A DNA stretch of 64,000 nt from Corynebacterium sp. UBA2622 (lineage in GTDB: Bacteria; Actinomycetota; Actinomycetes; Mycobacteriales; Mycobacteriaceae): positions 82,893 to 146,892 of the forward strand of contig NZ_DDJO01000013.1 of assembly GCF_002339505.1 (NCBI RefSeq), read 5' to 3'. Position 1 is the first letter of the stretch, and each line of letters opens with the position of its first letter. The notes under the pieces are model-generated. The model made no database searches. It was given only the letters and a program-made list of their open reading frames with translations, and had not been told where the DNA came from. Positions 53,899 to 61,736 of this stretch are shown here, piece after piece. A program made the translations under genes and the position numbers.

Positions 53899-54330
53899 AT
53901 GGGAACTGGCTCAAAAGTTTTTTACGCCATCGGCACCTTCCTCCTGTTGATGGGTGTCTTCTACATCCTCGCGACGATGTGGGTTGGCGACGACGCGTAC
54001 CTCTTCGGTGTTGAGTGGGCCGGCGGCATCGGCCTCGTGCTCGCCACTGCACTGTCCTTCATGATGGCCGTGTACCTCGATTTCACCGAGCGCCGCATGG
54101 ACATCGTCCCCGAGGACTGGGAAGAGGCGGAGATCGAGGACGGCGCGGGCGTGCTCGGCTTCTTCTCCCCCCACTCCATCTGGCCCTTCGCCATGGCGGG
54201 CGCCGTGTTCTTCCTCGGGCTCGGTATCGCGTTCTGGCAGCTGTGGCTCGTGGCCATCGGTGCAGTCCTCCTGGTGTGGACCACCACCCAGCTGAACATG
54301 CAATACAGCATCCCGCGCGAGAAGCACTAG
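53899..54330 (+). CDS. ctaF: cytochrome c oxidase subunit 4 (actinobacterial CtaF)
   Basis: This 143-residue membrane protein with about four helices is the small fourth subunit of actinobacterial aa3 oxidase. Its place after ctaC is fixed in corynebacteria and mycobacteria. A charged stretch in the middle (about 65-80, YLDFTERRMDIVPEDW) faces the cytoplasm. An intrinsic terminator follows. Confidence 0.93.
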   Translation: MGTGSKVFYAIGTFLLLMGVFYILATMWVGDDAYLFGVEWAGGIGLVLATALSFMMAVYLDFTERRMDIVPEDWEEAEIEDGAGVLGFFSPHSIWPFAMAGAVFFLGLGIAFWQLWLVAIGAVLLVWTTTQLNMQYSIPREKH

Positions 54331-54375
54331 CGCACCGGCTCGGCCGCACGCCTTCGCGGTGGAGCTGACCGATGC

Positions 54376-54408
54376 AATCCCCCGAACCTCCCGGTTCGGG
54401 GGATTTTT
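54376..54408 (+). terminator. rho-independent terminator of ctaCF
   Basis: AATCCCCCGAACC pairs perfectly with GGTTCGGGGGATT around TCCC and ends in TTTTT. Confidence 0.95.
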
Positions 54409-54479
54409 GCTGCCTCGGGGGAGAGGTGCGGGAGGGGTCATCCAAAAGTTTGCACCGGTCGGAATGGGCGGCCGGTGGC

Positions 54480-54495
54480 GGTGACCTTTCTCACA
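54480..54495. promoter_or_regulatory. GlxR (CRP-like) binding site upstream of ctaE
   Basis: GGTGACCTTTCTCACA agrees with TGTGAnnTAnnTCACA at 10 of 12 defined positions. GlxR control of ctaE-qcrCAB is known from C. glutamicum. The site is about 270 bases before the start codon. Confidence 0.6.
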
Positions 54496-54637
54496 TCTGG
54501 GAACCGCGGACCGGCCACCATTGCCCTGCGTGGGACCACGACCCGTCGGTGGGGGGAATGGGGTGCGGAAGGGTCCGCGATGGTCGCGCGCGTGACCAGC
54601 GCCGATGGCCGTCGTAAAGCGTGGTCCGAAAGTTCCC

Positions 54638-54663
54638 CCGCGGAACAAAAAAGTTTTCCGCGG
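54638..54663. repeat. inverted repeat in the ctaE upstream region
   Basis: CCGCGGAA and TTCCGCGG form a perfect eight-pair stem around a loop rich in A. It has no T-run and does not lie at a gene end, so it is not a normal terminator. Confidence 0.55.
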
Positions 54664-54764
54664 CCGTCGGCGGTTGCAAAACGGCAGGTTGGTGACGTGG
54701 TTGCAGAAAATTGCCGGGGGTATGTGAGATGACTTTCAGGTTAAAAAGGGTGATACTTACATGC

Positions 54765-55385
54765 GTGACGACCGCAATTTCTAACCAAGGTATGGCGACG
54801 CCGCAAGGGCGTGTCCCGATGCTGAACCGGCCGAATATGGTCAGCGTGGGCACCATTGCGTTCCTCGCCCAAGAGTTGATGTTCTTCGCCGGGCTGTTCG
54901 CGATGTATTTCACGTCGCGCGCAAACGGCATGACAGCAGGTGACTGGGAGCACCAGACCGAGCATCTCAACGTGGTGTTCGGCCTGATCATCACCGCTGT
55001 CCTGATCACGTCCTCTGTGACTTCGCAGATGGGCGTCTTTGCCGCTGAAAGGGGTGACGTATTCGGCCTCCGCAAGTGGTTCGCAGTGACCATCCTCCTC
55101 GGCGTGATCTTCCTCGGGCTAGTTGCCTTCGAGTGGTCCGAGATGGTCTCGCACGGCGTGACCCCGCAGGCCAGCGTGTACGGCTCGGTGTTCTACATCA
55201 TCACCGGCTTCCACATGGCCCACGTGACGGCCGGCATCCTGGCGTTCTGCGTTGTGATGCTGCGCGTGTCCAAGTCGAAGTTCACCCCGGCACAGGCGAC
55301 TGCCGCCATGGCCACCTCCTACTACTGGCACTTCGTCGACGTCATCTGGATCGGCGTGTTCATCACCATCTACCTCGTTCAGTAG
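54765..55385 (+). CDS. ctaE: cytochrome c oxidase subunit 3
   Basis: This 206-residue membrane protein with five helices is subunit III of aa3 oxidase. The C-terminal helices carry the conserved SYYWHFVDVIWI stretch. The N-terminus from the GTG at 54765 aligns with C. glutamicum CtaE. The upstream open frame would add residues without a plausible start signal. There is no good Shine-Dalgarno; a GATACT box ends seven bases upstream. It heads the ctaE-qcrC-qcrA-qcrB operon. Confidence 0.93.
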   Translation: MTTAISNQGMATPQGRVPMLNRPNMVSVGTIAFLAQELMFFAGLFAMYFTSRANGMTAGDWEHQTEHLNVVFGLIITAVLITSSVTSQMGVFAAERGDVFGLRKWFAVTILLGVIFLGLVAFEWSEMVSHGVTPQASVYGSVFYIITGFHMAHVTAGILAFCVVMLRVSKSKFTPAQATAAMATSYYWHFVDVIWIGVFITIYLVQ

Positions 55386-55469
55386 GGAAGTGCCCGCGAA
55401 CGCGGGAGAACATTGCCAGAACGTAGAAGTCGTTTCGAATATTCCTCAATAGTCGCTTAAGGGAAAAAG

Positions 55470-56318
55470 ATGGAAAACACCCCAAAGAAGACGCGCAGCC
55501 GCCGCAAGATGCGGCGCACCGTCGCCGGTGCCGCGGCGCTGACGTTCGGGCTGACCGGTGCGGGCTTCCTCGCCACCGCTCTCGCGCCCAACGCGCAGGT
55601 CGCCACCGCGCAGCGTGACCAGCAGGAGCTTGTCCAGGAGGGCAAGGATATCTACGACGTCGCCTGTATCACCTGCCACGGCGCGAACCTGCAGGGCGTC
55701 GAGGGCCGCGGCCCGTCGCTGATTGGCACGGGAGAAGGCGCGGTCTACTTCCAGGTCAACTCCGGCCGCATGCCCATGATGTCCAACGATGCTCAGGCAG
55801 AGCGCAAGAAGCCGCGCTACACCGAGTCCCAGTCCCTGGCCCTGGCCGCCTACGTCGCGGCCAACGGCGGCGGCCCGGAGCTCGTGTACGACAAGGACGG
55901 CTCCCTGTCCAAGGAGTCGCTGCGCGGCAAGAACTACGACGGCCAGATCCAGGACGCCGATGTCGCCCGCGGCGGGGAGCTCTTCCGCCTTAACTGCGCC
56001 TCGTGCCACAACTTCACCGGCCGCGGCGGAGCGCTGTCCTCCGGTAAGTACGCGCCCGAGCTCGATCCCGCCAACGAGCAGGAAATCTACCAGGCGATGC
56101 TGACCGGCCCGCAGAACATGCCGAAGTTCTCCGACCGTCAGCTCACCGCGGACGAGAAGAAGGACATCATCGCCTTCATCAAGTCCTCCAAGGAGACCCC
56201 GAGCCCGGCCGGTTACGCGCTGGGTGGCCTCGGTCCGGTCTCTGAGGGCATGGCCATGTGGATTATCGGCGTCACCCTGGTCGCCGCCGCTGCTATCTGG
56301 ATTGGATCGCGTTCATGA
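55470..56318 (+). CDS. qcrC: cytochrome bc1 complex diheme cytochrome c subunit
   Basis: This 282-residue protein is the actinobacterial cytochrome cc that replaces both cytochrome c1 and a soluble cytochrome c. Two heme c motifs, CITCH (66-70) and CASCH (176-180), are present. A basic N-terminal signal anchor (about 12-40) and a C-terminal helix (about 255-278) hold it in the membrane with the hemes outside. The ATG has AAGGG six bases upstream. Its stop overlaps qcrA by four bases. Confidence 0.95.
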   Translation: MENTPKKTRSRRKMRRTVAGAAALTFGLTGAGFLATALAPNAQVATAQRDQQELVQEGKDIYDVACITCHGANLQGVEGRGPSLIGTGEGAVYFQVNSGRMPMMSNDAQAERKKPRYTESQSLALAAYVAANGGGPELVYDKDGSLSKESLRGKNYDGQIQDADVARGGELFRLNCASCHNFTGRGGALSSGKYAPELDPANEQEIYQAMLTGPQNMPKFSDRQLTADEKKDIIAFIKSSKETPSPAGYALGGLGPVSEGMAMWIIGVTLVAAAAIWIGSRS

Positions 56319-57538
56319 GCAACGAAGTGAAGAAGAACTACACCGACGCCGAGCTGGCGAAGATGAACAACGCCGAGCTCGCTGCCCTCGGCACCGAGCT
56401 TGACGACGTCACGGTCGCGTACCGCAAGGAGCGCTTCCCGCTGGCCGACGACCCGCGGGAGAAGGCTGCCGCGCGCGGCATCAACGTGTGGCTGATCGTC
56501 TCCGTTCTCGCGGGCCTGGCCTTCCTGGCCGTGTACCTGTTCTGGCCGTGGCACGCGAAGTTCCACGGTGACGAGGGACTGTGGCGCTACACCCTCTACA
56601 CCCCGCTGCTCGGCCTGACCTCAATGCTCGCGCTCGGTTCGCTGGGCATCGCGGTCATCCAGTACGTCAAAAAGTTCGTGCCGGAGGAGATCTCGGTGCA
56701 GCGCCGCCACGACGGCCGCTCCAGCGAGCTCGACCGCCGCACGACGACCGCCCTGCTGAATGACGCGTGGGAGACGTCGACCTTCGGACGTCGCAAGGCG
56801 ATGATGGGCCTCCTCGGCACCGCCGGCCTCCTCACGGGTCTGATGGTTGTTGCCCCCCTGGGTGGCATGATCAAGAACCCGTGGAAGCCGCGCCACGAGC
56901 TCGGCTACGGCGGTGACGGCACCCTGTGGACCCACGGTTGGACCCTCGCGGACCAGGGCCAGAAGATCTACCTCGGCCGCGACACCGGTGCCATCGCCGA
57001 GCTCCACGAGGGCGAGGTTGGTTCCCACTACTCGACGGCGGGCGTGTCCCGCCTGGTGCGCATGCGCCCGGAGGATCTCGCCGCCGCCTCGATGGAGACC
57101 GTATTCCCGCTCTACCCGGAGGACGTCAACGACGGCGCCGAGTACGACCCGGAGCGCGACGTCTACGAGAAGCAGATGCACTCCATCCACGGCCCGCGCA
57201 ACGCGGTCATGCTGATCCGCCTGCGCTCGGAGGATGCCCGCAAGGTCGTGGAGCGCGAGGGGCAGGAGTCCTTCCACTACGGCGACTTCTACGCCTACTC
57301 CAAGATCTGCACCCACATCGGTTGCCCGACCTCTTTGTACGAGGCGCAGACCAACCGCATCCTCTGCCCGTGCCACCAGTCCCAGTTCGATGCGCTTCAC
57401 TACGGCAAGCCGGTGTTCGGCCCCGCCGCCCGAGCGCTGCCGCAGCTTCCTGTGACCATCGACGAAGACGGATACCTCGTTGCCAACGGGAACTTCAAGG
57501 AACCCGTCGGCCCTGCATTCTGGGAGCGTAAGTCCTAA
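56315..57538 (+). CDS. qcrA: cytochrome bc1 complex Rieske iron-sulfur subunit
   Basis: This 407-residue protein has three N-terminal helices (about 57-78, 93-116, 162-182), as in other actinobacterial Rieske proteins, and a C-terminal [2Fe-2S] domain. Ligands are Cys332 and His334 in CTHIGC and Cys351 and His354 in CPCH. Cys337 and Cys353 form the disulfide. The ATG overlaps the qcrC stop (ATGA), and its stop overlaps the qcrB start (TAATG), so the three are coupled. Confidence 0.95.
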   Translation: MSNEVKKNYTDAELAKMNNAELAALGTELDDVTVAYRKERFPLADDPREKAAARGINVWLIVSVLAGLAFLAVYLFWPWHAKFHGDEGLWRYTLYTPLLGLTSMLALGSLGIAVIQYVKKFVPEEISVQRRHDGRSSELDRRTTTALLNDAWETSTFGRRKAMMGLLGTAGLLTGLMVVAPLGGMIKNPWKPRHELGYGGDGTLWTHGWTLADQGQKIYLGRDTGAIAELHEGEVGSHYSTAGVSRLVRMRPEDLAAASMETVFPLYPEDVNDGAEYDPERDVYEKQMHSIHGPRNAVMLIRLRSEDARKVVEREGQESFHYGDFYAYSKICTHIGCPTSLYEAQTNRILCPCHQSQFDALHYGKPVFGPAARALPQLPVTIDEDGYLVANGNFKEPVGPAFWERKS

Positions 57539-59178
57539 TGACCACCAAACTCGCAAAGACCGCGGACAACATTGATTCGCGATACACGGTCTCGGGAATT
57601 CTCCGGCCTCAGCTGAACAAGGTCTTCCCGACGCACTGGTCCTTCATGCTGGGAGAGATGGCGCTGTACAGCTTCATCATTCTCCTGCTGACGGGCATTT
57701 ACCTGGCCTTGTTTTTCGATCCCTCGATCACAAAGGTCATCTACGACGGCAACTACCTTCCGCTAAACGGCGTGGAAATGTCCCGGGCCTACGCGACGGC
57801 GCTGGACATCTCCTTCGGCGTCCGCGGTGGACTCTTCGTTCGCCAGATGCACCACTGGGCGGCGCTCATGTTCATGATGTCCATGTTCGCGCACATGCTC
57901 CGCATCTTCTTCACCGGCGCATTCCGCCGGCCGCGTGAGGCGAACTGGGTCATCGGCGTCACCCTCATCCTGTTGGGCATGGCCGAGGGCTTCCTCGGCT
58001 ACTCCCTGCCGGACGACCTCCTCTCCGGTGTCGGCCTGCGCATCATGTCCGCCATCATCGTCGGCCTGCCGATCATCGGCACCTGGCTCCACTGGGCCAT
58101 CTTCGGTGGTGACTTCCCGTCCGATCTGATGCTGGACCGGTTCTACATCCTCCACGTCCTCGTTCTGCCGGGCATCATTCTTGCCCTCGTTGCTGCGCAC
58201 CTCCTGCTCGTCTGGTTCCAGAAGCACACCCAGTTCCCCGGGCCGGGCCGTTCCGAGAACAACGTCGTGGGCATCCGCATCATGCCGGTCTTCGCCGTCA
58301 AGGCGATCGGCTTCATGTTCATCGTCTTCGCCGTCCTCGGCGGAATGGCCGGTCTAACCACGATCAACGGCATCTGGACCATCGGCCCTTACAACCCGTC
58401 GCAGGTTTCCGCCGGTTCACAGCCGGACGTGTACATGCTGTGGACTGACGGTGCCGCCCGCGTCATGCCCGCGTGGGAGCTCTACCTCGGCAACTACACC
58501 ATCCCGGGCGCCTTCTGGGTCGCCATGATGTGTCTGGTTCTGGTGGTGCTGCTCTTCGCCTACCCGTTCATCGAGAAGGCCGTCACCGGTGACGACGCGC
58601 ACCACAACCTCCTGCAGCGCCCGCGCGACGTCCCCGTCCGCACCGGCGTCGGTGTCATGGGCATCGTCTTCTTCCTGCTGCTGACCATCTCGGGCGGCAA
58701 CGACCACGTGGCGCACTTCTTCCAGATTTCGCTGAACGCAATGACATGGTTCGGTCGTATCGGCCTGATCATCCTTCCGCCGCTGGCGTACTTCATCACC
58801 TACCGCATCTGTGTCGGGCTGCAGCGCTCCGACCGTGAGGTGCTGGAGCACGGCATCGAGACCGGTGTGATCAAGAAGCTCCCGAACGGTGCCTTCATCG
58901 AGGTTCACCAGCCGCTCGGCCCGGTGGACGAGCACGGCCACCCGGTCCCGCTGGAGTACGCGGGTGCCCCGGTACCGAAGCAGATGAACCAGCTGGGCTA
59001 CTCCGACGCCGAGACGGTGGGCAAGTTCAGCGCCGCGGATCCGGGCATCGCCTCGCGCGTCCGCGAGTCCACTGAGCGCAACCACCACGAGGAGATCGAA
59101 ACCTTCCGCGCCATTGAGGCCACGAAGGACGCCTCCGACCGGGATGCCGGGCGGCAGCACGGTAGCTCGCACGAATAA
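57538..59178 (+). CDS. qcrB: cytochrome bc1 complex cytochrome b subunit
   Basis: This 546-residue membrane protein carries the two b hemes and the quinol sites. The N-terminal helices have the conserved RQMHHWAALMF (first heme b ligands). The later HLLLVWFQKHTQFPGPG marks the end of the heme-binding half. A soluble C-terminal extension (about 430-546) is typical of actinobacteria. In mycobacteria this subunit is the target of Q203-type inhibitors. A strong hairpin follows the stop. Confidence 0.95.
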   Translation: MTTKLAKTADNIDSRYTVSGILRPQLNKVFPTHWSFMLGEMALYSFIILLLTGIYLALFFDPSITKVIYDGNYLPLNGVEMSRAYATALDISFGVRGGLFVRQMHHWAALMFMMSMFAHMLRIFFTGAFRRPREANWVIGVTLILLGMAEGFLGYSLPDDLLSGVGLRIMSAIIVGLPIIGTWLHWAIFGGDFPSDLMLDRFYILHVLVLPGIILALVAAHLLLVWFQKHTQFPGPGRSENNVVGIRIMPVFAVKAIGFMFIVFAVLGGMAGLTTINGIWTIGPYNPSQVSAGSQPDVYMLWTDGAARVMPAWELYLGNYTIPGAFWVAMMCLVLVVLLFAYPFIEKAVTGDDAHHNLLQRPRDVPVRTGVGVMGIVFFLLLTISGGNDHVAHFFQISLNAMTWFGRIGLIILPPLAYFITYRICVGLQRSDREVLEHGIETGVIKKLPNGAFIEVHQPLGPVDEHGHPVPLEYAGAPVPKQMNQLGYSDAETVGKFSAADPGIASRVRESTERNHHEEIETFRAIEATKDASDRDAGRQHGSSHE

Positions 59179-59209
59179 ACACTGAGTGATTTTGCGGTCG
59201 CTTAAGTAA

Positions 59210-59235
59210 GACCCCCTCCTGTATGGGAGGGGGTC
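59210..59235 (+). terminator. terminator of ctaE-qcrCAB
   Basis: GACCCCCTCC pairs perfectly with GGAGGGGGTC around a six-base loop, followed by CTCTTGTTT. Confidence 0.85.
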
Positions 59236-59338
59236 CTCTTGTTTAAGCGGTGGTGGGCTCGTTGGCGGGTAAGCGGACCGGCGGCGCTCGGCAAATGCCC
59301 CCGGTAATACTGGTCGCCGAGCCGGGTTGACCGCGCCG

Positions 59339-59354
59339 TGTGACAAAGACCACA
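59339..59354. promoter_or_regulatory. GlxR-like site upstream of the NlpC/P60 gene
   Basis: TGTGACAAAGACCACA matches TGTGAnnTAnnTCACA at 10 of 12 defined positions. It lies about 220 bases before the best promoter, so it may serve another start. Confidence 0.45.
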
Positions 59355-59538
59355 ACCGGGCACATTGGGCTAAGCTGGCTGCGGCCTGAAAGGGGAAGGT
59401 CGCGCGGTGGAGGGAAAGGGGCAGGTCAACGCCCCCGTGAACGTTCTGTCTGGCAGGTTCACCGCGAAGGCCCTCGCGGGAAGGGCCCCCTAACCGGAAC
59501 GCCTGAGGAAAATAACGGCTCGATAACGGGAGTGTCGG

Positions 59539-59567
59539 TGGACAATTCCGTATCCGTTTCGTAATCT
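59539..59567 (+). promoter_or_regulatory. promoter of the riboswitch-NlpC/P60 transcript
   Basis: The -35 TGGACA and -10 TAATCT are separated by 17 bases, close to the sigma-A pattern. The predicted leader to the GTG at 59827 is about 250 bases. Confidence 0.6.
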
Positions 59568-59640
59568 TACCGAGACATTGCGACACCACACGTTGCATGC
59601 ATGAACCACACAAAAGCATATGAGCCGAATCTCTACCGCC

Positions 59641-59806
59641 CTCTGCGATCCCTCGGAGCGGGCGGCGGGGAACCGGGGAACCACATTGGCCGTTCGGCCT
59701 TTCCCTGGGGTGAATGGGGCGCAAGGGCGACGTCGAGAAGCGTCGCGGAGCGTTGCAGGGCTGTTTCTCAATCCCAACCCGTCAGCTAACCCGGTAGGCA
59801 GCAGAG
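59641..59806 (+). ncRNA. cyclic di-AMP riboswitch (ydaO-yuaA type)
   Basis: This leader RNA has the conserved ydaO parts in order: GGGGAACC repeats near 59667-59683, GGGGTGAAT near 59707, and CAACCCGTCAGCTAACCCGG near 59775-59794. The outer helix P1 is CTCTGC with GCAGAG, which sets the ends. The class binds cyclic di-AMP, usually lowering expression when the ligand is high, and in actinobacteria it often precedes cell-wall hydrolase genes. The start codon lies 20 bases downstream. No terminator after the aptamer is obvious, so control could be by translation or by a structure I did not resolve. Confidence 0.88.
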
Positions 59807-59826
59807 ATGATATGGAGAAAAATTAC

Positions 59827-60438
59827 GTGGCTAACCACCGTCGTCAGAACAACACCGTTGCACGCAACGTGGCCGCAGCGACCGCTGTCGTAGCGGGTAC
59901 CGCCATCCTCGCACCCGCCGCTGGCGCAACCGAGGTTCGCGTTCCGAACAGCCCCGTTTCCGTCGATGTTCCGGGCCTGGAGAACGTCCCCGGTCTGGCC
60001 ACCGTCCCCGGTGTGAGCGAGTGGGTTCCCTCCATGGCGGACGTCGAGGGCCAGCAGGCTCCGGCTTTCACCGCGCCTTCCATCACGCAGCCGTCCGCCG
60101 GCCAGTCCATCGTGGACATCGCACGTAGCAAGATCGGTGCCCCGTACGTGTACGGTGCGTCCGGCCCGGCCGCCTTCGACTGCTCCGGATTCACCTCCTG
60201 GGTCTACGCCCAGGCCGGCAAGTCCATCCCGCGCACCTCCCAGGCTCAGGCGAGCGCCGGCCAGAGCGTCCCGCTCGACCAGTTGCAGCCCGGTGACATC
60301 GTCGCCTTCTACGGTGGGGCCTCCCACGTCGGCATCTACACCGGCAACGGCACAATCATCGACGCCCTCAACGACGGCATCCCGGTGGGCGAGCGCCCGC
60401 TCGACATGATGCCGATCCACTCCGCAGTTCGCTTCTAG
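59827..60438 (+). CDS. secreted NlpC/P60 peptidoglycan endopeptidase, riboswitch-controlled
   Basis: This 203-residue protein has a signal peptide (cleavage near AAGA, residue 34), a short linker and a C-terminal NlpC/P60 domain (about 95-203) that should cut peptide stems of peptidoglycan. Catalytic Cys119 is in DCSG and His167 in SHVG. The third position is Asp179 rather than the histidine of the next gene. The GTG at 59827 has GGAGAAA upstream and gives a normal signal peptide; upstream frame is riboswitch, not coding. It resembles C. glutamicum cg2402. Confidence 0.9.
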   Translation: MANHRRQNNTVARNVAAATAVVAGTAILAPAAGATEVRVPNSPVSVDVPGLENVPGLATVPGVSEWVPSMADVEGQQAPAFTAPSITQPSAGQSIVDIARSKIGAPYVYGASGPAAFDCSGFTSWVYAQAGKSIPRTSQAQASAGQSVPLDQLQPGDIVAFYGGASHVGIYTGNGTIIDALNDGIPVGERPLDMMPIHSAVRF

Positions 60439-60469
60439 GATTCATCTCCGGGTTGCCGCCCGTGTCCGG

Positions 60470-60512
60470 CCCGCCCTTCTGCCTCCCATCCGGGGGAGCG
60501 GGGCGGGTTTTT
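60470..60512 (+). terminator. terminator of the first NlpC/P60 gene
   Basis: CCCGCCC with GGGCGGG and an inner CCTCCC/GGGGAG helix are followed by TTTTT. Confidence 0.85.
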
Positions 60513-60573
60513 GCGGTTCAGGCTTCCGGGTGGCGGCGTTATGCGGGCCCGCTTGCGCCCGCCTCTGCACGTC

Positions 60574-60601
60574 TTGACCCTGGCGCGCGTACGGCTATAG
60601 T
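60574..60601 (+). promoter_or_regulatory. promoter of the second NlpC/P60 gene
   Basis: TTGACC, a 16-base spacer and TATAGT form the best sigma-A-like promoter of the window. Transcription would start near 60608. Confidence 0.7.
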
Positions 60602-60671
60602 TAGATAACGGTTTTGTAAAGTAGCGGCCGGCCGGTGCGGGCGCGGCGCTGACAATTGAAAGAGGACCTCT

Positions 60672-61706
60672 GTGGGAAAGCACTCTCGTCGGTCCGGCCG
60701 CGGCGCTCTGCGCGGCACGGTCTCCGTTCTCGCCCTGAGCGCCGGTGTCGCCGGTTCTCTCCCGGTACCGGCTCACGCCGATGACGTCGACTCAATGATC
60801 ACGGACTTGGAGTCTTTCTCCCAGGAGGCCAACGGCAAGAACGAGGAGATCAAGACCACCGAGGACGAGATCGCAGCCGCCGAGGCGCGCCTGAACGACC
60901 TGCGGGGCAGGGTCGACGAGACGCAGCGGGAGCTTGTCTCCGCCGACGCCGCACGCGAGCAGGAGCGCAAGAACTTCGACGAGATCGCCGCCTCCCAGAA
61001 CCGCACCTCGCGCTCGGACATGATCATTACGAGCCTCGGCGCCGAGAACCCGCAGATGCTGATCGACCGCGCGGCCTACCTCGGCTCCATCTCCCGGAAC
61101 ACCGACCGCGCGATGGCGGAGCTGAAGCGCGCCAACGACGAGGCGGCGGCCCGCGCCAACGCCGCAAACATTGCCGTGGCAGAGACCGAGTTCCAGCGCA
61201 ACCAGCTCGATTCGAAGCGTTCAAAATTGGAGCAGGAACGCGGCGAGCTTGATGAGAAGGTGCGTCAGCTGCAGTCGAAGGTCGACGGGCTGAGCCCCGA
61301 GCAGCGGGCCAGGTGGGAAAACAAGGGCAGGCCGATCGCGGCCCCTCTCGCGGATCTTTCCTCCGCCGGAGCGGGGGTTGTCGGTGCCGCCCTCGCACAG
61401 CTGGGCAAACCGTATGGGTGGGGCGCGAGCGGGCCGGACCAGTTCGACTGCTCGGGCCTCATGCTCTGGGCCTACGCTCAGAACGGCAAGTCCATTCCGC
61501 GCACCTCCCAGGCGCAGCTCGCGGGTGGGACCCCGGTGCCCCTCTCGGCGCTGCAGCCGGGTGATATCATCGGTTACTACCCGGGCACGACCCACGTGGG
61601 CATGTACATCGGTAACGGCCAGGTGGTCCACGCTTCCGATTACGGCATCCCGGTTCAGGTCGTTCCCTTCGACTCCATGCCGATCCAGGGCGCCGTCCGC
61701 TACTAG
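60672..61706 (+). CDS. secreted NlpC/P60 endopeptidase with coiled coil (RipC-like)
   Basis: This 344-residue protein has a signal peptide (cleavage after AHA, residue 36), a long coiled coil (about 40-210) and a C-terminal NlpC/P60 domain with Cys260, His308 and His320. This layout matches mycobacterial RipC and corynebacterial relatives, peptidoglycan hydrolases that in several species are activated by FtsEX during division. The GTG at 60672 is preceded by AGAGGA. It has no riboswitch of its own. It follows the first NlpC/P60 gene, as in C. glutamicum cg2402-cg2401. Confidence 0.92.
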   Translation: MGKHSRRSGRGALRGTVSVLALSAGVAGSLPVPAHADDVDSMITDLESFSQEANGKNEEIKTTEDEIAAAEARLNDLRGRVDETQRELVSADAAREQERKNFDEIAASQNRTSRSDMIITSLGAENPQMLIDRAAYLGSISRNTDRAMAELKRANDEAAARANAANIAVAETEFQRNQLDSKRSKLEQERGELDEKVRQLQSKVDGLSPEQRARWENKGRPIAAPLADLSSAGAGVVGAALAQLGKPYGWGASGPDQFDCSGLMLWAYAQNGKSIPRTSQAQLAGGTPVPLSALQPGDIIGYYPGTTHVGMYIGNGQVVHASDYGIPVQVVPFDSMPIQGAVRY

Positions 61707-61713
61707 CACCCCC

Positions 61714-61729
61714 GCCCCGCGCGCGGGGC
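61714..61729. repeat. 16-base perfect palindrome before pimB'
   Basis: GCCCCGCGCGCGGGGC lies between the NlpC/P60 stop and the pimB' ATG. It could form a hairpin near the ribosome binding region; there is no T-run. Confidence 0.5.
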
Positions 61730-61736
61730 TGCCGCA

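Larger units (their letters stand above)
54409..54764 (+). promoter_or_regulatory. control region of ctaE-qcrCAB
   Basis: This 356-base non-coding stretch precedes the ctaE operon. It contains a good GlxR-like site (54480-54495), an inverted repeat CCGCGGAA/TTCCGCGG around an A-rich loop (54638-54663), and a GATACT -10-like box (54752-54757) that ends seven bases before the ctaE GTG. An ATG at 54761 opens an eight-codon reading frame that overlaps the ctaE start. Confidence 0.6.
59236..59640 (+). promoter_or_regulatory. upstream region of the NlpC/P60 gene
   Basis: This region holds no gene. It contains a GlxR-like site (59339-59354), a structured stretch with GTGAAC/GTTCAC and GGCCCT/AGGGCC pairs (about 59450-59490) and a good promoter: TGGACA (59539-59544), 17-base spacer, TAATCT (59562-59567). 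Transcription would start near 59574 and run through the riboswitch. Confidence 0.6.
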
